Part shown: positions 11,115 through 26,100 of the stretch, in pieces
Position numbering within the stretch: the first letter of the stretch is position 1
Layout: each line of letters begins with the position of its first letter
Source: Manduca sexta
Lineage: Eukaryota > Arthropoda > Insecta > Lepidoptera > Sphingidae
NCBI RefSeq assembly: GCF_014839805.1
Contig: NC_051141.1
Span: 11,106,777 to 11,170,776, forward strand
Direction of reading: 5' to 3'
DNA: 64,000 nt
Made by a program: the position numbers and the translations under genes
The notes under the pieces: generated by a model
Databases searched by the model: none
What the model saw: the letters and a program-made list of their open reading frames with translations, nothing else
What the model was told of the DNA's origin: nothing

Positions 11115-14100
11115 CTGGACAAAAACTTATTTATTACTATATCCAACTGCTGACAGTTACTACGTAATATGCGGGAATGTACACCAACACCACTGTCATT
11201 CAGCGTAATATTTTTTGTTTTAATACAGCAATAAGGAAGACCCTGTGTTCTTTTTTAATTTTGGTTTCACATAATGACATTAAGTTTAAATTCAATCATG
11301 GTGAAATTCATTGTTGATTATTTAAAAATATAAAAGGTTTATTGAATTTTCCAGGTCTTCAACGCATATCTATAATAACTAAAATATTCAAGATGGCGAA
11401 CAATTTTGCCAAATATTTTTAAGTATTTGATCAAGATTACGTTTTTGGTTGAAATTCTTTTAGCCGAAACATCGTATAGTAAACGTAATTTTCATACATA
11501 GTGCCTAATATGCTGTTTTGTTATGGGAGGGTAGTTTGGGCTTTATAATATAATTTTCATGCTATTATACAACATTAACTACTAGGAAAATCTTTACAAA
11601 ATATAGATGCGCCATTGCCGCACAGTATATTCTCATATATTACTATGGATCCACCCAATTATCTCCAACTATCATGGTCAAAACGTTACGTAATTCTAGT
11701 AATAACTGATTTATTAACAATACTGGAAAGAAAAACAAATTTGAATTCCTGAGTATTCTTCTACAAAATAATACATCATATAAAAATTCGTATGTATTAT
11801 TGCGCTGTTCGCTGCTACACACGGTGACGTCATTTCGCGATCGCATTTTATTTTTACTAGCTTTTGCCCGGTTCCGCCCCGCGTTATACAGTTGTTCGGG
11901 CTAAAGTTTTCCGTTATAACAGTCACACTATATTTTTCCGGGAGTCTATGTTCTTTCCTGGGTCTCAAACTGTCTCCATACCAAATTTCATCTTAATACT
12001 ATGGGTAGTTTTGAGTTTAACACGTTCAGGCAGACAGATGCAGCGGGGACTTTATTTATAATATAATTTTTGTAGAACTTTTAAGAGGAACAATCCCGCC
12101 ATACATTATTGTTGCATAACTTTAATCCTTTACGCAGCGCACGCAACCAAAGTTCTCAAAACTAATAAATTTTCCCGTTTTTGCAACATGTTTCGTTACT
12201 CCACCGCTCGTATTGGTCATAGCGTGATGCCAAAATATATAGCCTATAGCACTCCGGGAACATAGGCCTATCCAACACAAAAATATTTTTTCAGTTTGAT
12301 CCGGTAGTTCCTGAGATTAGTCATTACTGCTCCGCTCCTATTGGGCATAGAGTGATGATATATATATATAGCCTATAAGCACTCCACGGACCAAGGGCTA
12401 TCCAACATAAAAATATTTTTTCAGTTTTAACCGGAAGTTCCTGAGATTAGCGCGTTCAAACAAACAAACAAACTCTTCAGTTTTCTATAATAGTATAGAT
12501 TTGACACATGTTCAAAGTTGAATAGCTTAATAATTTTCATAGTTTATTCAAGATATTCAAATTATTATTTTACCGTTAATGTAATTCTATAATGTTACTA
12601 TTTAGAATAGAGGAAACGGATCTCGTGTTAAAGGAAACTTCCATATTTAATGTAAGAAGACACGGCAAGACAATATCTGTAGGAAGAAGACACTTAATAC
12701 AAGTATTTTAATAAAAATTTAAGAAACTCCACACTTAAGTAAATATTTAAAATAATAATATGTATTAATATGACAACGGGCGAGTAAAGTGAATAAATAT
12801 TATGTTATAGTTGAAGTATTGCGAATTTTTTATAAGCAAATTATACCTGAATAAGGCGATTTGTAATAAGTTGATGTTTTCCAATCCCTCTTCTTCCGAA
12901 TGCCACTTGTCGATCGTATGTCTTCATTTTCATTTCTCTCGGTTATATCTTTTCGAAACCTAAAATTTATAATATAAAGAGAAATACAGATATTATTTTT
13001 TACAACTATACGTTTCTATAAGAAAAAGTATCCCATAGTTATTAACTCTCGGGCAGTCAAAGGTTCGCAGTTATACGCTTGGTAAGGATACACACCGACG
13101 TTTTGAGTCCTAGTATACAATATGTTGAAGAACATTTTCTGCCTTCTTAACAAATAACAATACTAATACAGCAATAATTATACCTAATATGTATGATATA
13201 ATAAAAATAAAGCATCACACTTACTTGTCCGTAACAGAGGCGAACTGATCAGCATCGTACAGAGCGTCCCACAGCGCGACGAGCGCGCGCACAGGCGGCA
13301 GCACGTTCACCACCGTGGACGATGTACCTGGACAACATCGCGGCTAGTGTTTTATACGCAAAGAATAGACAGAAGAGTTCATCACGTAAAGCAAAACTTC
13401 AGTGTCCTCTTACTTCTTAAGAATAAATGCCGGATTTTTGTATGGAGAAATTAGTCAGAAGAGTCCCAACAATATTGGGGTTGGAAACTACTTACGTATG
13501 GTAAAGAGAACATTTATTTTTACTTAATTACAAAATTATTTTTTGTATAGGATTTACTGGTTCGAGGACATATTAAAGAGAATAGTTTTATGAGTCTATT
13601 AACAATTACTTCGTTATAACATTAAAATAGTAAAAAAGGAACAATGGTAATTACTTGCAGTACTGGTGTGCGGTTGCGACTGCGCGAAAGTACTAGCCTC
13701 TGTTGTGACTCAGCCACAGAACTATCCTTAGGTTGCGACTTCACTGGGGTTCCAGTCTGCATTTGCGTCTGCGCTGAGGCACTGTCATGTGGTTGTGCCT
13801 GCTCTGTGGCACTAGTTTTCGGTTTAGCCTGCGCCAGTGCGCTAGTTTGAGGTTGTGACTGCGGTGGATCACTAGTCTGCGGCTTCGAATGCGCCGGGGA
13901 ACTACTCTCGGGTTTTGACTGCGCCGAATCGCTAGCCTGCGGTTTCAAATGCGCCGAGGAACTAGGATCCGGCTTTGACTGCGCCAGAGGACCCTGTAGT
14001 TTCGAATGCGCTGGGGAACTAGTATCCGGTTTTAACTGTGCTGGAGCAGCCTGTGGTTTCGAATGTGCTGGGGAACTAGTATCTAGCTTTGACTGCGCCG

Positions 14101-17100
14101 GAGCAGTAGTCTGTGGTTTCAAATGCGCTGGGGAACCAGTATCCAATTTTGACTGCGCCGGAGCACTATCCTTTGGTTTCGAATGTGCTGGGGAACTAGT
14201 ATCCAGTTTTGACTGCGTTGAAGCACTAGCTTGTGGTTTCGAATGTGCCGGGGAAGCAGTTTCCGATTTTGACTGCGCCAGAGCTTTAGCTTGTGGTTTG
14301 GACTGTGTCGAGTCACTATCATGCGGTTGCGACTGCGTCATTGCATTAGCTCCCGGTTGCGACTGTGTCGGAGCTCTAGCTTCTAATTGCGACTGCGTCA
14401 GACCAGTAGCTTCTGGTGCTGACTGCGTTGGAGCACTAGTCTGAGCTTGCGAATGCGCCGAAGCACTAGCATGTGGTTCCTCCTCTCTCGTATCGGCGCA
14501 TCAAGATCGGTTTTGCGCATACGACTCGTAGTAGCTTCTACACCCGAACGAGTCAACGATTCTAGTGTGGAAGGGTGTATACGCAGGTATTGTCCTGTTA
14601 GAAAAAATACAGTATTTTAGCAACAAAAAAATATATTTTATATTCTTAAACTTTTTTCACAATATTCAATCAATATAAAAAATTTAAATGTTTTGTAAAT
14701 ATCTGAAAATAACTAATTTAGTATTAGTTTAAGTATTTGAACTTCAACGTGAACAAATAGAAACAATAAAAAAAAATCACGTCGAATTGATAACCTCCTC
14801 CTTTTTTTAAAGTCGGTTAAAAAACGAAACTATATCGTTTATATCATTTACCTGCATTGGACACTTCAACGGAGTGTCGCTGGTGTCGCGGCGGCTGAAC
14901 GTCATGCGGTTGTCGCGTCACAACGCGTGCACCCTGCTTGGGCAGCTGCGGGTGGAACTTGAGGAATGCAGCACACGCTATGGCATCGTGGACTATGCCT
15001 GCAGACAGCAACCAAATTTAAAAGAATCCATATCAATAAGCATATTACTCAGAGCGTCTCAAAATATATATACTTAATTCACCTTCATGCCACAGAAGAG
15101 CTGCGAATATGGCGCGCAGGCACTCAGCCTGTGTTGGACTGATTGCGTGTTTCTTAGGCAGAGGGGGCGTGGGCGCTGGGCGGGCGGGCAGAGGGGGGAG
15201 CGAGGCTGCACGCTTATAGTATGCGTTTCGAGGAAAGCGCTCCCGAGCAGCGGTCTTCGTGCTTACCAGGCCTTCATTCTAAAATACGAATTAAATATTT
15301 ATATCCAGAACGTATTCAATTTTTCACGTCACTGTGAATGTACTTATCTGTTTAGTTGATATTATAAAATGAATTTGCACGCTCAATTATAGATTGACCA
15401 TAATCAAAAAGTTTTTTTTGAAAAGAAAAAAGTGTTTTCACAGTCCTACCTTATAAAACGGCATATAACTAGGTAAAAAACATAATAACAAAGAAATTGT
15501 GTAACTTGCAAAAAGTTTATGATAACTATTGATATAAAAAAAAATTATGAATTTTGTTTCATTTAAAACATGTTAATAGGATTAAAAATTATTTTGATGA
15601 GTTATTTCTCTACGTAAAAGATAGGCAAAACAAATACATTATAGATTTTTTTCATCTGTGTTATAAAACAGTTATATACCTGTAAAATAACCAAGAAGCC
15701 TTTATCATTTATTTTGCACAGATATCTAAGAACTATGTAAAGCTTAATTGTGACGTTTCCTACGTGATGCAAGTAATTTTACATCATTTCGAACTCCTCG
15801 TGGAGCACATGTAAGTTAAAACATTTGTATAAAAACCTTCGAGGTAGCAGTGAAAAAATGTACGCGTGAGACGGCTTCGTCGGCGGCGCTGTCGGGCGAA
15901 GTCTGCGTGCCGGTTTGCGCAAGGCGACTGCCGGTCTTGTTTTCAGCCACATCGATTGTCGTTTCTACTTGGCCTTCTTCAGCTACTTCCTGTGACTCCG
16001 GTACAATCTCCGTCTACCGGACAAACAACAATGTAAGACGCTTTTTGTACAATAATGTCATATGCACGAGACTATCCTCTCTAACTTAATTCTTAAGACT
16101 GATTCGCTGATAACTGTAAGGCAGGAGCAAAAATCCATTATAAAATTACAAAAACACGTAAATGCGTCGATTGGATGTTCACAAAATCTATTGTGAATTC
16201 AAATAAATTAAGAATCTAATAACACGCGATTCCGAGCATGGTACAGCACCGTACAAATGCTATCTATAGCAACATATTGTTGTTCTTTATTTATGTATTT
16301 ATTTATTATTTTAAACTCTAGTTAACTATAGTATAAAATTCACTGGTTTGATAGATCTGCTAATATAACGAAACTCATGCATCTCTGTTAATTTATTAGA
16401 AACTAACAGTGGCGAAGGGTGAAAATTTTCAAAAGGTAACCCGAGGAAATATATTTTATTCTACAATTATCATGTAATACGCTGTTCACAATAAATGAAA
16501 ATCAGTAAAATATCATAATACATAATAATTTCCTTCTAATGTTTATGACATTATGTCTAAACTCTAAATTTAACAATCACATATTTTGAACATAGGTACT
16601 TATCTAAAAGAGCCCAACAAAAATTAATAACCCACACTATACACAAACACTAATTATACATTCTAAATTATTAAAAAATTTCGCGCCAATGGCCCAAAAT
16701 TAAGCCGCAAATTCTCGGGTTACACTGAAGTACACATACACGCACGCACACATGTATTTTTACGTCACTTCCAAAAGATTAGACAAAGACACCGCGCTGC
16801 GTGTGAAAGAGACAACAATATCGCGAGGGAAACTATGCGCGGCCGGGTTCACTTCGAACACTAAGGCGCGAGCACTGCGCGCGAGTTACGATTTAACAAA
16901 TTGATAATAATATGAACTATGTACCGTAATCGATGAAGTATTGATTTAATGGAATAAGTATAAGATGACTTGTTTCAATATACTATTATTATTCCAGTTA
17001 TATAGTTATGTCTTTCATTTATTATTTTAATTAATTTACAAAAGGTAACCCGGTAGGAATCGGCTTGTATGGACGCTTCGCCACTGGAAACTAAATAGAT

Positions 17101-20100
17101 AGGTAGTAACTGGACAAACGTTGTCTCACCTCGAGTATAGTGTTGACGTCTCTATAATTGTCACTACAACGTTGTTTGCTCGCTGACCACCATTCTTCAC
17201 TATTGCCGTTGCTGCGTCGTTGTATCCTTCTGAAACAAACGTGGAACGTCTTTTATATGCGTGTTTGTTAATCTTAATACTAAGGATTGTGTACATAATG
17301 CAAATTGCCGTAATAGGTAATAGTAACGTCAGATTTAAATAAACTATTCCAACTTAATTTTCTTTCCGATCCCGAGAATAAACCAATCAATATAATTTTG
17401 TAAGGCGGTAAAATAATCAAAACACATCTAAAATGTCGGGAATATGTATCATAGTTAAGATTGTATAAAATGTTATTTTATTATCAACTAAGTCGTTTTT
17501 GAATGACCAGAGAAGGGGGAGGAGTGTTTGTACATACATAACATCACGCATTTATCCCCGAAGGGGTATGCAGAGGCGCAACTAGGGCACCCACTTTTCG
17601 CCAAGTGTGTTCCGTCCCATGATGTGATAGGGGGCGAGCCTATCGCCATATCGGGCACAAATTCCAGACTCCGGGCTGATACTGAGCAGAAAAACCCAAA
17701 TAAGGAGTGTTTATGCTACTGGAAATGTCATTCGCCATACATAATACAACGGGACGCTGACAATTCACGTAGGTTTTCGGTCGGGCTGGCACATACAAGC
17801 TGTAGATGTTTATATCGTGGGTTGACTACCATAGAAAACTTATTATTCAAAACAAGAATTACTTCGTGGATTGAGAAGAACTCATTTCATTGCTGCCGGT
17901 CCTGGCCCGCTTGATCGGCACGAAGCCAAACGGGAACGTCGCCTCCGACAGGTCAATCTGCAAGCCACATCAACATTCATTACACGATTATTGTCCACAA
18001 ATACTATCTATATATAGTTTTAATATTCAAAGAAGTAATAATGAAATATAAGCAAATATGACGTATCTACATTTAAGTATTTAAGTATGAATCTATGTTC
18101 ATTTGCTATCGCTAATTTTATTTTATGCCGCTCCAGGTTTAGTCGATTGGATTTCATCTTATCCCATGTTAACGGTGACGTGCGTGCATTAGCTTATATA
18201 ACTATTGTGACTATGTACAAGAAAGACTTGGAAAAAATACAAAAGAAGTACTGAACAATTGATGACAAAATAGAAAGCCCGGAGTTTCTTTCTGCCTTTC
18301 TTCTTCGGGTAGTCATCACTTAGGTAGCTAGTGAAAGGCTGGTAGGTTAGCTAGGTTAGGGCTCATGTCCTCGCCGGTGAGGATCGCGACGCGTTACCCT
18401 TCTATTTCCCCCTACTTGCCAGCCCGAGCTGGTTACTTCGGTTTGTACCTAGTCTTTTGTATAAACTTTATCCCTAATTTAAAATGTCCATAGTTATATA
18501 AGTAATTTTAATAGTTGTATAGAAATAATAATTATTCTTATTCTTTGTTTTGACGTATCATAAGTGCAACTTTGTTCGCCTACGTGATAAATAAAGTATT
18601 TTATTTTTATTTTTTATTTCATTTATCTACATTGCACTTACTAATGTTTCTATTTAAGTCACTTTAAATTGTGTTCGATAATTATTACCGAACCAAAATA
18701 AAATAACTAACTGAACTTTTTTGTTAGTATAATATTAGATCTTTATACATACACAATCATATTACATAATGCTTTAAAATATCAGAGTAATGACACTTAT
18801 AATAAATACGTACTTCTGTGAGACGGTCGCAATTCGGTAAAGCGAATTTGCTGTCATCAGCACAAGTCACTTCTGAAAACAAACACAATGAAAGAAAATA
18901 AGTATATTTTCATTCATCCCAGAAAACCTTTCACGCGAAGCTGCAAAGCAAAAGGCAGTCTTTAAAAAATGCCTTTTTACGAGTGAAACACTTTGTCGAA
19001 TTTTAATCTTGAAATCTACTTACTGCACATGTATTTTTTCAAATACGATTTTTATTCCCTTCGATATAAAAAAAATAAATAAAAAAAGAAATGAAAAATA
19101 TGGGGTTTTTGTATTAGCAAAACATAATTCTATTAGTCCCATCATAACGTGACGTCAAACTATACCGTAGAGATGTAAAAAATACAACTTGATACGTCTA
19201 TGCGATCTAAGAAAAAGTATTGACAGAAGGACAAACGAACAACAAAGTGATCCTATAAGGGTTCCTTTACAGGTACAAAGCCCTAAAGTCACAATATTGT
19301 TACTAAATACTACTTTTCAATGGATATTTTAGTTACTCTGTCTAAAAAAAGTTTCTGTGACGGTAATTCGGAAACCATTTTTTTTTTATTACACTCTTTA
19401 ATATTTTTAACAATTAATATTTTTGAGGTTTCTTAATTTAGTTTGTGACGTTGCTTACCATGCATCTGATATCAGTGGCCAACATATATCGTGAATTCAC
19501 ACTGACTGGTAAAATGGCATGCCGTTTATCTAGTTTTAGTTGTGTAATTTTTTGTCATATTCTATGACGTAAAATAGTGCAGTAAAAATATTAAAAAGTA
19601 CACGCATAAGAGCTATTATATGATAATGTAATTTGGCTCGTACCTTCTGTTACAGATGGAATGTCATCGCTGGAAGGGACCCACGAGGCGATATCGCCGG
19701 TTAGATCACCAAAACCACTCCACATACCGGCGCATTCGTCCTAAAACACGAACAAAGTTTCCATAATGATATAGTATCCCACCTTTTCTGTTTGCAAGGA
19801 TAAGCAGAGGTGTTGTCACATATGGGGTTTGTCTAGTGCATGTAATATACATATTTTGCACTGGTTAACTCACGTATTGAATTTTCTTTAAAGCTCGCCA
19901 ACGGTCTCACAATATATTTTAGGGTATTTTTGCAGCGGTATTTACATACAATCATGTAAAATAATCGTTCATTTGTTCTTGGTAGGCAAAAGCTTAAAAA
20001 CAACGATTATGTCGGGTCATACAGGTAACAAAGTACGTAGTAAGTAGTGTAGTGTGGTAGTTAACTATTGACCAAAATATCGTACACATCTATCTACAGT

Positions 20101-23100
20101 CGAACTTGTCTTACTTGTTGTAAGCTTTTAAGTATATGACAGAGTACCTGAGGGCTGGTGGGCTCGAGAGGTAATAGCAGCGCCTTGTCGAGGTGTCGGT
20201 GGTACTGTAGGCACCACGCCACGGCGCAGTCGTCCGCGAACGCGCGCGTCGCATCCGGCCCCAGACGGACCCATGTGCCGTCCTTGTTAACCACCTTCAA
20301 GCACATTAAGTATTTTTTAACAAATGAATTTTCGTTATTTCTTTGAAAAAATGTATGACTTTATTTATCGACTAAAATCATTTATAGCTATTCATTACAC
20401 CGAATAAATGTTGTGTGTAACAATAGATAAAAAAAAACCTAATTTAAGCTGAAATGCTTATTGCCCACGTTATCGTACTACTAATGAACTAATTAAATTC
20501 AATTACAACTCGGAAGAATGTTCACGATTGTTACGTCACTAATTGAATTAGTAGAGTATATTGAAAAATCTGGTAAATGAACACAGCACGAGTGCAAAAG
20601 TTACCAGACGTGCAGAAATAACCGTTCCTGTGTCGTTACATAGTAGTTGAAGATAACCGGCTCGTACTCTAGTAGGATTTCCATATTTAGCTTGCAAAAG
20701 TAGCGCAAAGCGATGTCGATGCTGACACCTGCATTTGTACGTTTACCCTTATTTGATTTTATAAAATATTCATAGTTAGATTTGTCGCTGAAAATAATTA
20801 TTATACCTTATGCAAAGGTATTTCGCCATTTAGGACAAGATGCGGTTTAAATGAGGGCCTGAGTATAATAATATAAATTTCATACATAGTAAAGATTATT
20901 CGAGACAATACCTACTTAGTTTGGAATCAAGACGTGACAAGTTTCATTAATGATGTACCTCTTCAACGAATTCAATAGTCTCTCCGGGCGGCACTCGGCC
21001 AATCTCCTCCGCTTGCAAGCTCGGGCTGGCCCTCACTCGCAGCCCCGCACTGAACAGCGTGATGGAGCGACGCAGCTTGGACGGAGCAGACGACGGCGCC
21101 GCTCCGCAAGCTTGCAAGCTACGTTCCGCTTGCCCTTCGGTTACCACTTCTGCCACTTCTATTGTCAACTCCTGGGAAATTAAGGATATTATTCATTTTC
21201 TATTTCATAGACAATTGAGACCACAATATCCTCGAAGTAGTATCAATAGCTCATCCCGATACATAAACACAAGCGTTTTAAAATTTTATGATCAAAATTG
21301 AATATTTAAATGGTTTCGCTAAATATTAAAGTGCCCGCAAACGATATGCTATAAATCATTAAATAGATTTATTACTGTGCACCTCAGGGTAGGTAATAAA
21401 GGTAAACAATTATAACAGAAACACAATAATTATGTCATATCTTCAGGCATTGTATTTAAACTAAACTCTTAACAATACATTTGCATCCGACACGGAATGA
21501 CAAAGATTATGCGTTTCTGACCAATGCGTTCTGACCACCATGATATATGTTGCCGAGACCTGGACGTTCACATGCGATGTTTTGCACAAAATGGGTGTCA
21601 CAAAAAGGGCTTTAGAACAATCTATGCTTGGCATTAAATTAAAAGATCAAATCCCTAACAATGAAATCCGACGACGAACAAAAGTTCGAGATATACGATT
21701 ACGATTCGCTATGGAACTCAAATGGCGTTGGGCAGAACATGTAGCTAGACGACGCGATGACAGGAAGAGTAAGCCGCAAACTGAGTGGTGGCTAAGACAA
21801 GGCAAGCATAGCGTAGGCCGTTCAGCGGCAAGATGGGTGGACGACACTGTAAGGATCGTGGGTGGAACCTAGATGCGATGGGCTCGAGACCGAAAAAGAT
21901 TGCATGATATAAGAGTCCTATACCTAGCAATGGGAGTCTACAGGTTGTGGATTACTATTTAGTATAATCTATTTCACCAGCAAATTTTAAACAACTCCTA
22001 AACAATTGCTGTGTGTTTGAAATCATAAATAATAAGTGAGTACCTGTGGCACGGGCAAGTCGTCCAGCATGCACCTGAAGATGTAGACGCCAGGCGCGCG
22101 CGGCGTCCACGCGGCGGCGTACGAGCCGTCTGGCTGCACGCGCACCGTCAGCCGCTCCACCGGCACGCACCCGTTGATCACGAACGCAGACGTGCTCGGA
22201 CATGACTCGCCCCATCTGCCGCTCGCTAGACGCAATTCCTCAAACGAGAAGTTCTGGTATGCCTGAGGATGGTATAGCTTGTGATTAGATACAGTTTGTA
22301 TTATTTACCTTAAAGGAGCATGCTCATCCGAGTATGGAAGTCCATCCCGAATAATAACATTTTTAATAATACTGAAAATTACTTGATTGTAAATAACGCA
22401 AATAATATGAGTCCAACGTCCCAACCCTAACCTATTCTATAATCGAGTTTTTTTAATCCGGCGGAATAATTTAATAACTGTAAATACGACAATATTGCCA
22501 GTTGAACCTTAGTGCTGAGCCTATCGATAAAAAGGAAAGGTTTTAGTATATTTTGTGCGGACTTCAAAATATTTTATTATTGTCAAGTACACGGTCCTGT
22601 GTTATATAAACGTTTCCAAAACTCTTATATTTTTCTATGCATTATTAAGTTCAAACCTACAATAATATCATTCTTCATTCCTTGGAATCAAATCGATCAG
22701 ATCATTTTCACGAATGCAAATGCGCGATATTATTAACCGATAATAATAATGCGTGGCGCCAAGTTTGGGGTGACATTAATAGATTAACGTATATTGAATA
22801 TTTATATATTTACAATGAACCTGTAAATTTCCAAACGTACCATTAAAAATGTCGATGATTAAAATTCTTGTAGATACCTCTGGCAACACTTCAGTTATTA
22901 AATTTCTACGCCGATTTAAGAGTCGACTATAATATCAGCTAGTCTCTTGCAGAACGAATCATAATCAGAAAATATTTTACAACCATTTTTGCATCAGTAT
23001 ATATATACACCTTCTGCCTAATTACTTATACTCATTATTCATTTTCAGTTTATTTTTCTGTCAAAATGAGTTCAATACGTAGAAATTAATATTTCCTAGT

Positions 23101-26100
23101 TTAGTTTATGCTCCGACTGTTCCGAGGTCGCTTTATATTATATTATTAAGTATTTAATAAAAGGTGGAATGTATCAAAAAAAATTGAGACACCAATAGAT
23201 ATTAAAAACAGTACAACAAAGGAATTCTTGCATGGTTCCTCTTGTATTTTCCGCGCAACTTGAGAACTGCATTACACTATTAAAAATTCTTGGAATACCT
23301 TTCGTACATGTAAACAACATTGGCGAAGATTCTTTATAACCCGATACCCGTCGGTATCCATGTCATGATGTATGTAGAATATAATTTATCATTGGAATGA
23401 TTTGCAGACCGCATTTGTGCATATTAGTACAAACCTATATGTTGTGTCGGCTTCCCTGTCGGAAGACTTCATCCTTCGCCAGTGCTAAACAATTTAATGA
23501 CTTAAAAAGTACAGTAAAAGCTACCTTCATCATCGATATCGCTTGGAAGCTCATGGTTTCCTTGAGGGTTGGCTGGTAGGGCGCGTCGGGGATGGGCTCG
23601 TGTTCATACGCCGCTAGCGTCGCGCGGCTTGGCCGCGGTGCACTCTCCTCTAATCTTTGCACGACCACCTGGCGGACAAATAACATGACAATTTGTTGAA
23701 CTAACAAAAATGTTTAAATACTAGTACGTATACTTATTATCGTAATATCGAACAATTGAAGAAGGGTTAAAACAACATAAAAACATATTTTAATAAAATT
23801 TTGAATTCGAGTAATGTTCCATTATTGACTAGTCACTATCATGTCAGAACGTTTGTTTGTTTAATATAGTAGCTCGACGTCACATCCTAAGATACAGACA
23901 TCGTCGTTGCAACTCGGTCAGCCTGATTTCCGCTACACATCGCTTTACACGTCACCTGATCTTAAGCTTCATGCAATATTAGAATTTTGTCTCAAAGAAA
24001 TTTGATGTCTCTTTCCACTACTGAATTTTCGAAAATTTTATAATGGTAGGTATTCGATATTTTATTATCGATATTATGTCACCGTTTTAGGGCCATTTAG
24101 TTTACACTTAATGAAACTTTCCAATGTCACAACGTTACAACCAACTTATTAACTTGAAATTCGATAGAAACTGTTCAAAGGTTTATCAATATAAACAGTT
24201 ACAGTGACATCTACTAAGAAAGAAAAACATTAATTAAACAACTGATACATAATGAACAAGTTAACTCATTTATCTACGCAATAAATATATTCAAACATCC
24301 TATTTTACTCCAATAATGCTCTAATGAAAGCAAATGGTTAGGTATCTACTTGATGTTGAGAAAGTCTTATTTCATTATGGTCAGTGTGAACAATGTAAAT
24401 CGTCCATGTATTATTGTAATATGGTACATGTTACAAAATGTAGAGCATACAGCGAGTGGTGACAGCCGACCGGTAACCAAAATCCGCTGAGCTATTTCGC
24501 TTACACGTCCAGTTTATGAAAACATTACAAACCTGATTGGGTTTCACAACCCACTCGTGATATTTACACAGCACGGGGCTTTATATATTATTAGAATAGA
24601 TTTAAAATGTTTCGTGTTTTAAATCCTTAACTTGTAACACATAATCTTTTCATTGTAATTAGTTACAGATGATGACAGATAGTTGTAAATATTTAACACA
24701 ACTAACCGCAAAACATGACTTATTCAATTTGTATAAAGAAATCAAAATCAAGACTGGAAAAAACACTTTTCACGACACAAGACGGTGGAGGTTAAAACAT
24801 GCCTTGCCTTGTTAAAAATCACGATGTGGAAGGTTGGGGATAGGCAACGTAGAAGTGTTCAAACTCTTTGAAGAACACTAAGGGGCAAATTTGGAGTATA
24901 ATATACTAATATTATAGTAGTAGCATAATATACTATATAATATAATATACTCCAAATTTGCCCAATCGCACTTGCTTGTTTAGCAATACCTCCTGATATT
25001 CATTAGTACGTCATGTTACCCTCGAGTGCACAGACGCAAAGTAAAAATAATTATTATGCTTGCTCATCAACTATGTGTAAAGTTTCAACTTTCAACAATA
25101 AGCTTTTAATATCATGAACAACTGACGCTATGACATAAATCTAATCGGTAAAAAGTTTTATAAACGGTACACAGTGAACATCGTACATGAAATTGCATTT
25201 ATTTCAACTATGACGTATAAATTCACTCTACCAGAAAGAAATACTCAGAAATGATATCAAACAGCTTCACTAATCCAATCCGCGATGTTATGAAGATAGC
25301 AAAAACTATACAATAAACTGACGAGAACATTATTTTGGAGGAATTGATATAATTAGAGGATACTTTTCGATGTGGACTTAGTAATCTTCACTTAGTACGG
25401 ATTTACAAAGTGTACCTACGACTGAATTGAAACCAAAGCTTTGGTATATTCCCTGCTATTCACCAAATGCCGAAACAGTCTCAATTGAATAGCGAACACA
25501 AGCCGGCGGTCAGTCCAACGCCCACCCGCCCCAGCCACAGTTAGAGACATTTATTAGGCTTTGATTAGTATGACGGCACCACGCCCAACGTCGGGGTTTC
25601 AATATGGCAACAGCGATGGATAATCATTGGACCTCAGACGGATTTCGATTACGATTAGTATCGATATTCCACCACCAGATTGTAATTGAAGAATGAATAT
25701 ATATCTAAGTTCTTAGCAGTTCAACTTTATTAACATTATGCCAAAACGTATCATACACGAATAAAGAATATTTTCGCAAACTATTCCGGTTTAAATTTTG
25801 CGATTTTTTGGTCACTTTGTAGATTAGTGCTAATATGCAGTGTATATGAGTGTATTTCTGTCTGAAAGTGTGATGTTGTCGCCCGTACGAATTCTCTTAG
25901 AGTAGTATTATTGGCATTAAATATTGCCACGTCTACTTTATATTTGAGTATTGTACATTATTTCGGGTAATAAAAGTCAATACTTTATGAAAACGTACAC
26001 AAAAATACTTTATTTAGTATGATTTGATTCCCTAGGATTTAATTTTCATTTAACATACTGAAAAATATTGGCCGTAAGAAATTTTGCATAAAAAAGCAAC

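Noticed and set aside
10891..11208. GC-rich plus-strand and alternate minus-strand frames rich in Arg and Ala
   Set aside because: They are by-products of GC-rich codons; the CELC/HMRHSHAGC reading with proper acceptor phase explains the region.
13644..13850. Plus-strand Cys-rich open frame
   Set aside because: It is antisense to the decapeptide-repeat exon and lacks any signal peptide or splice support.
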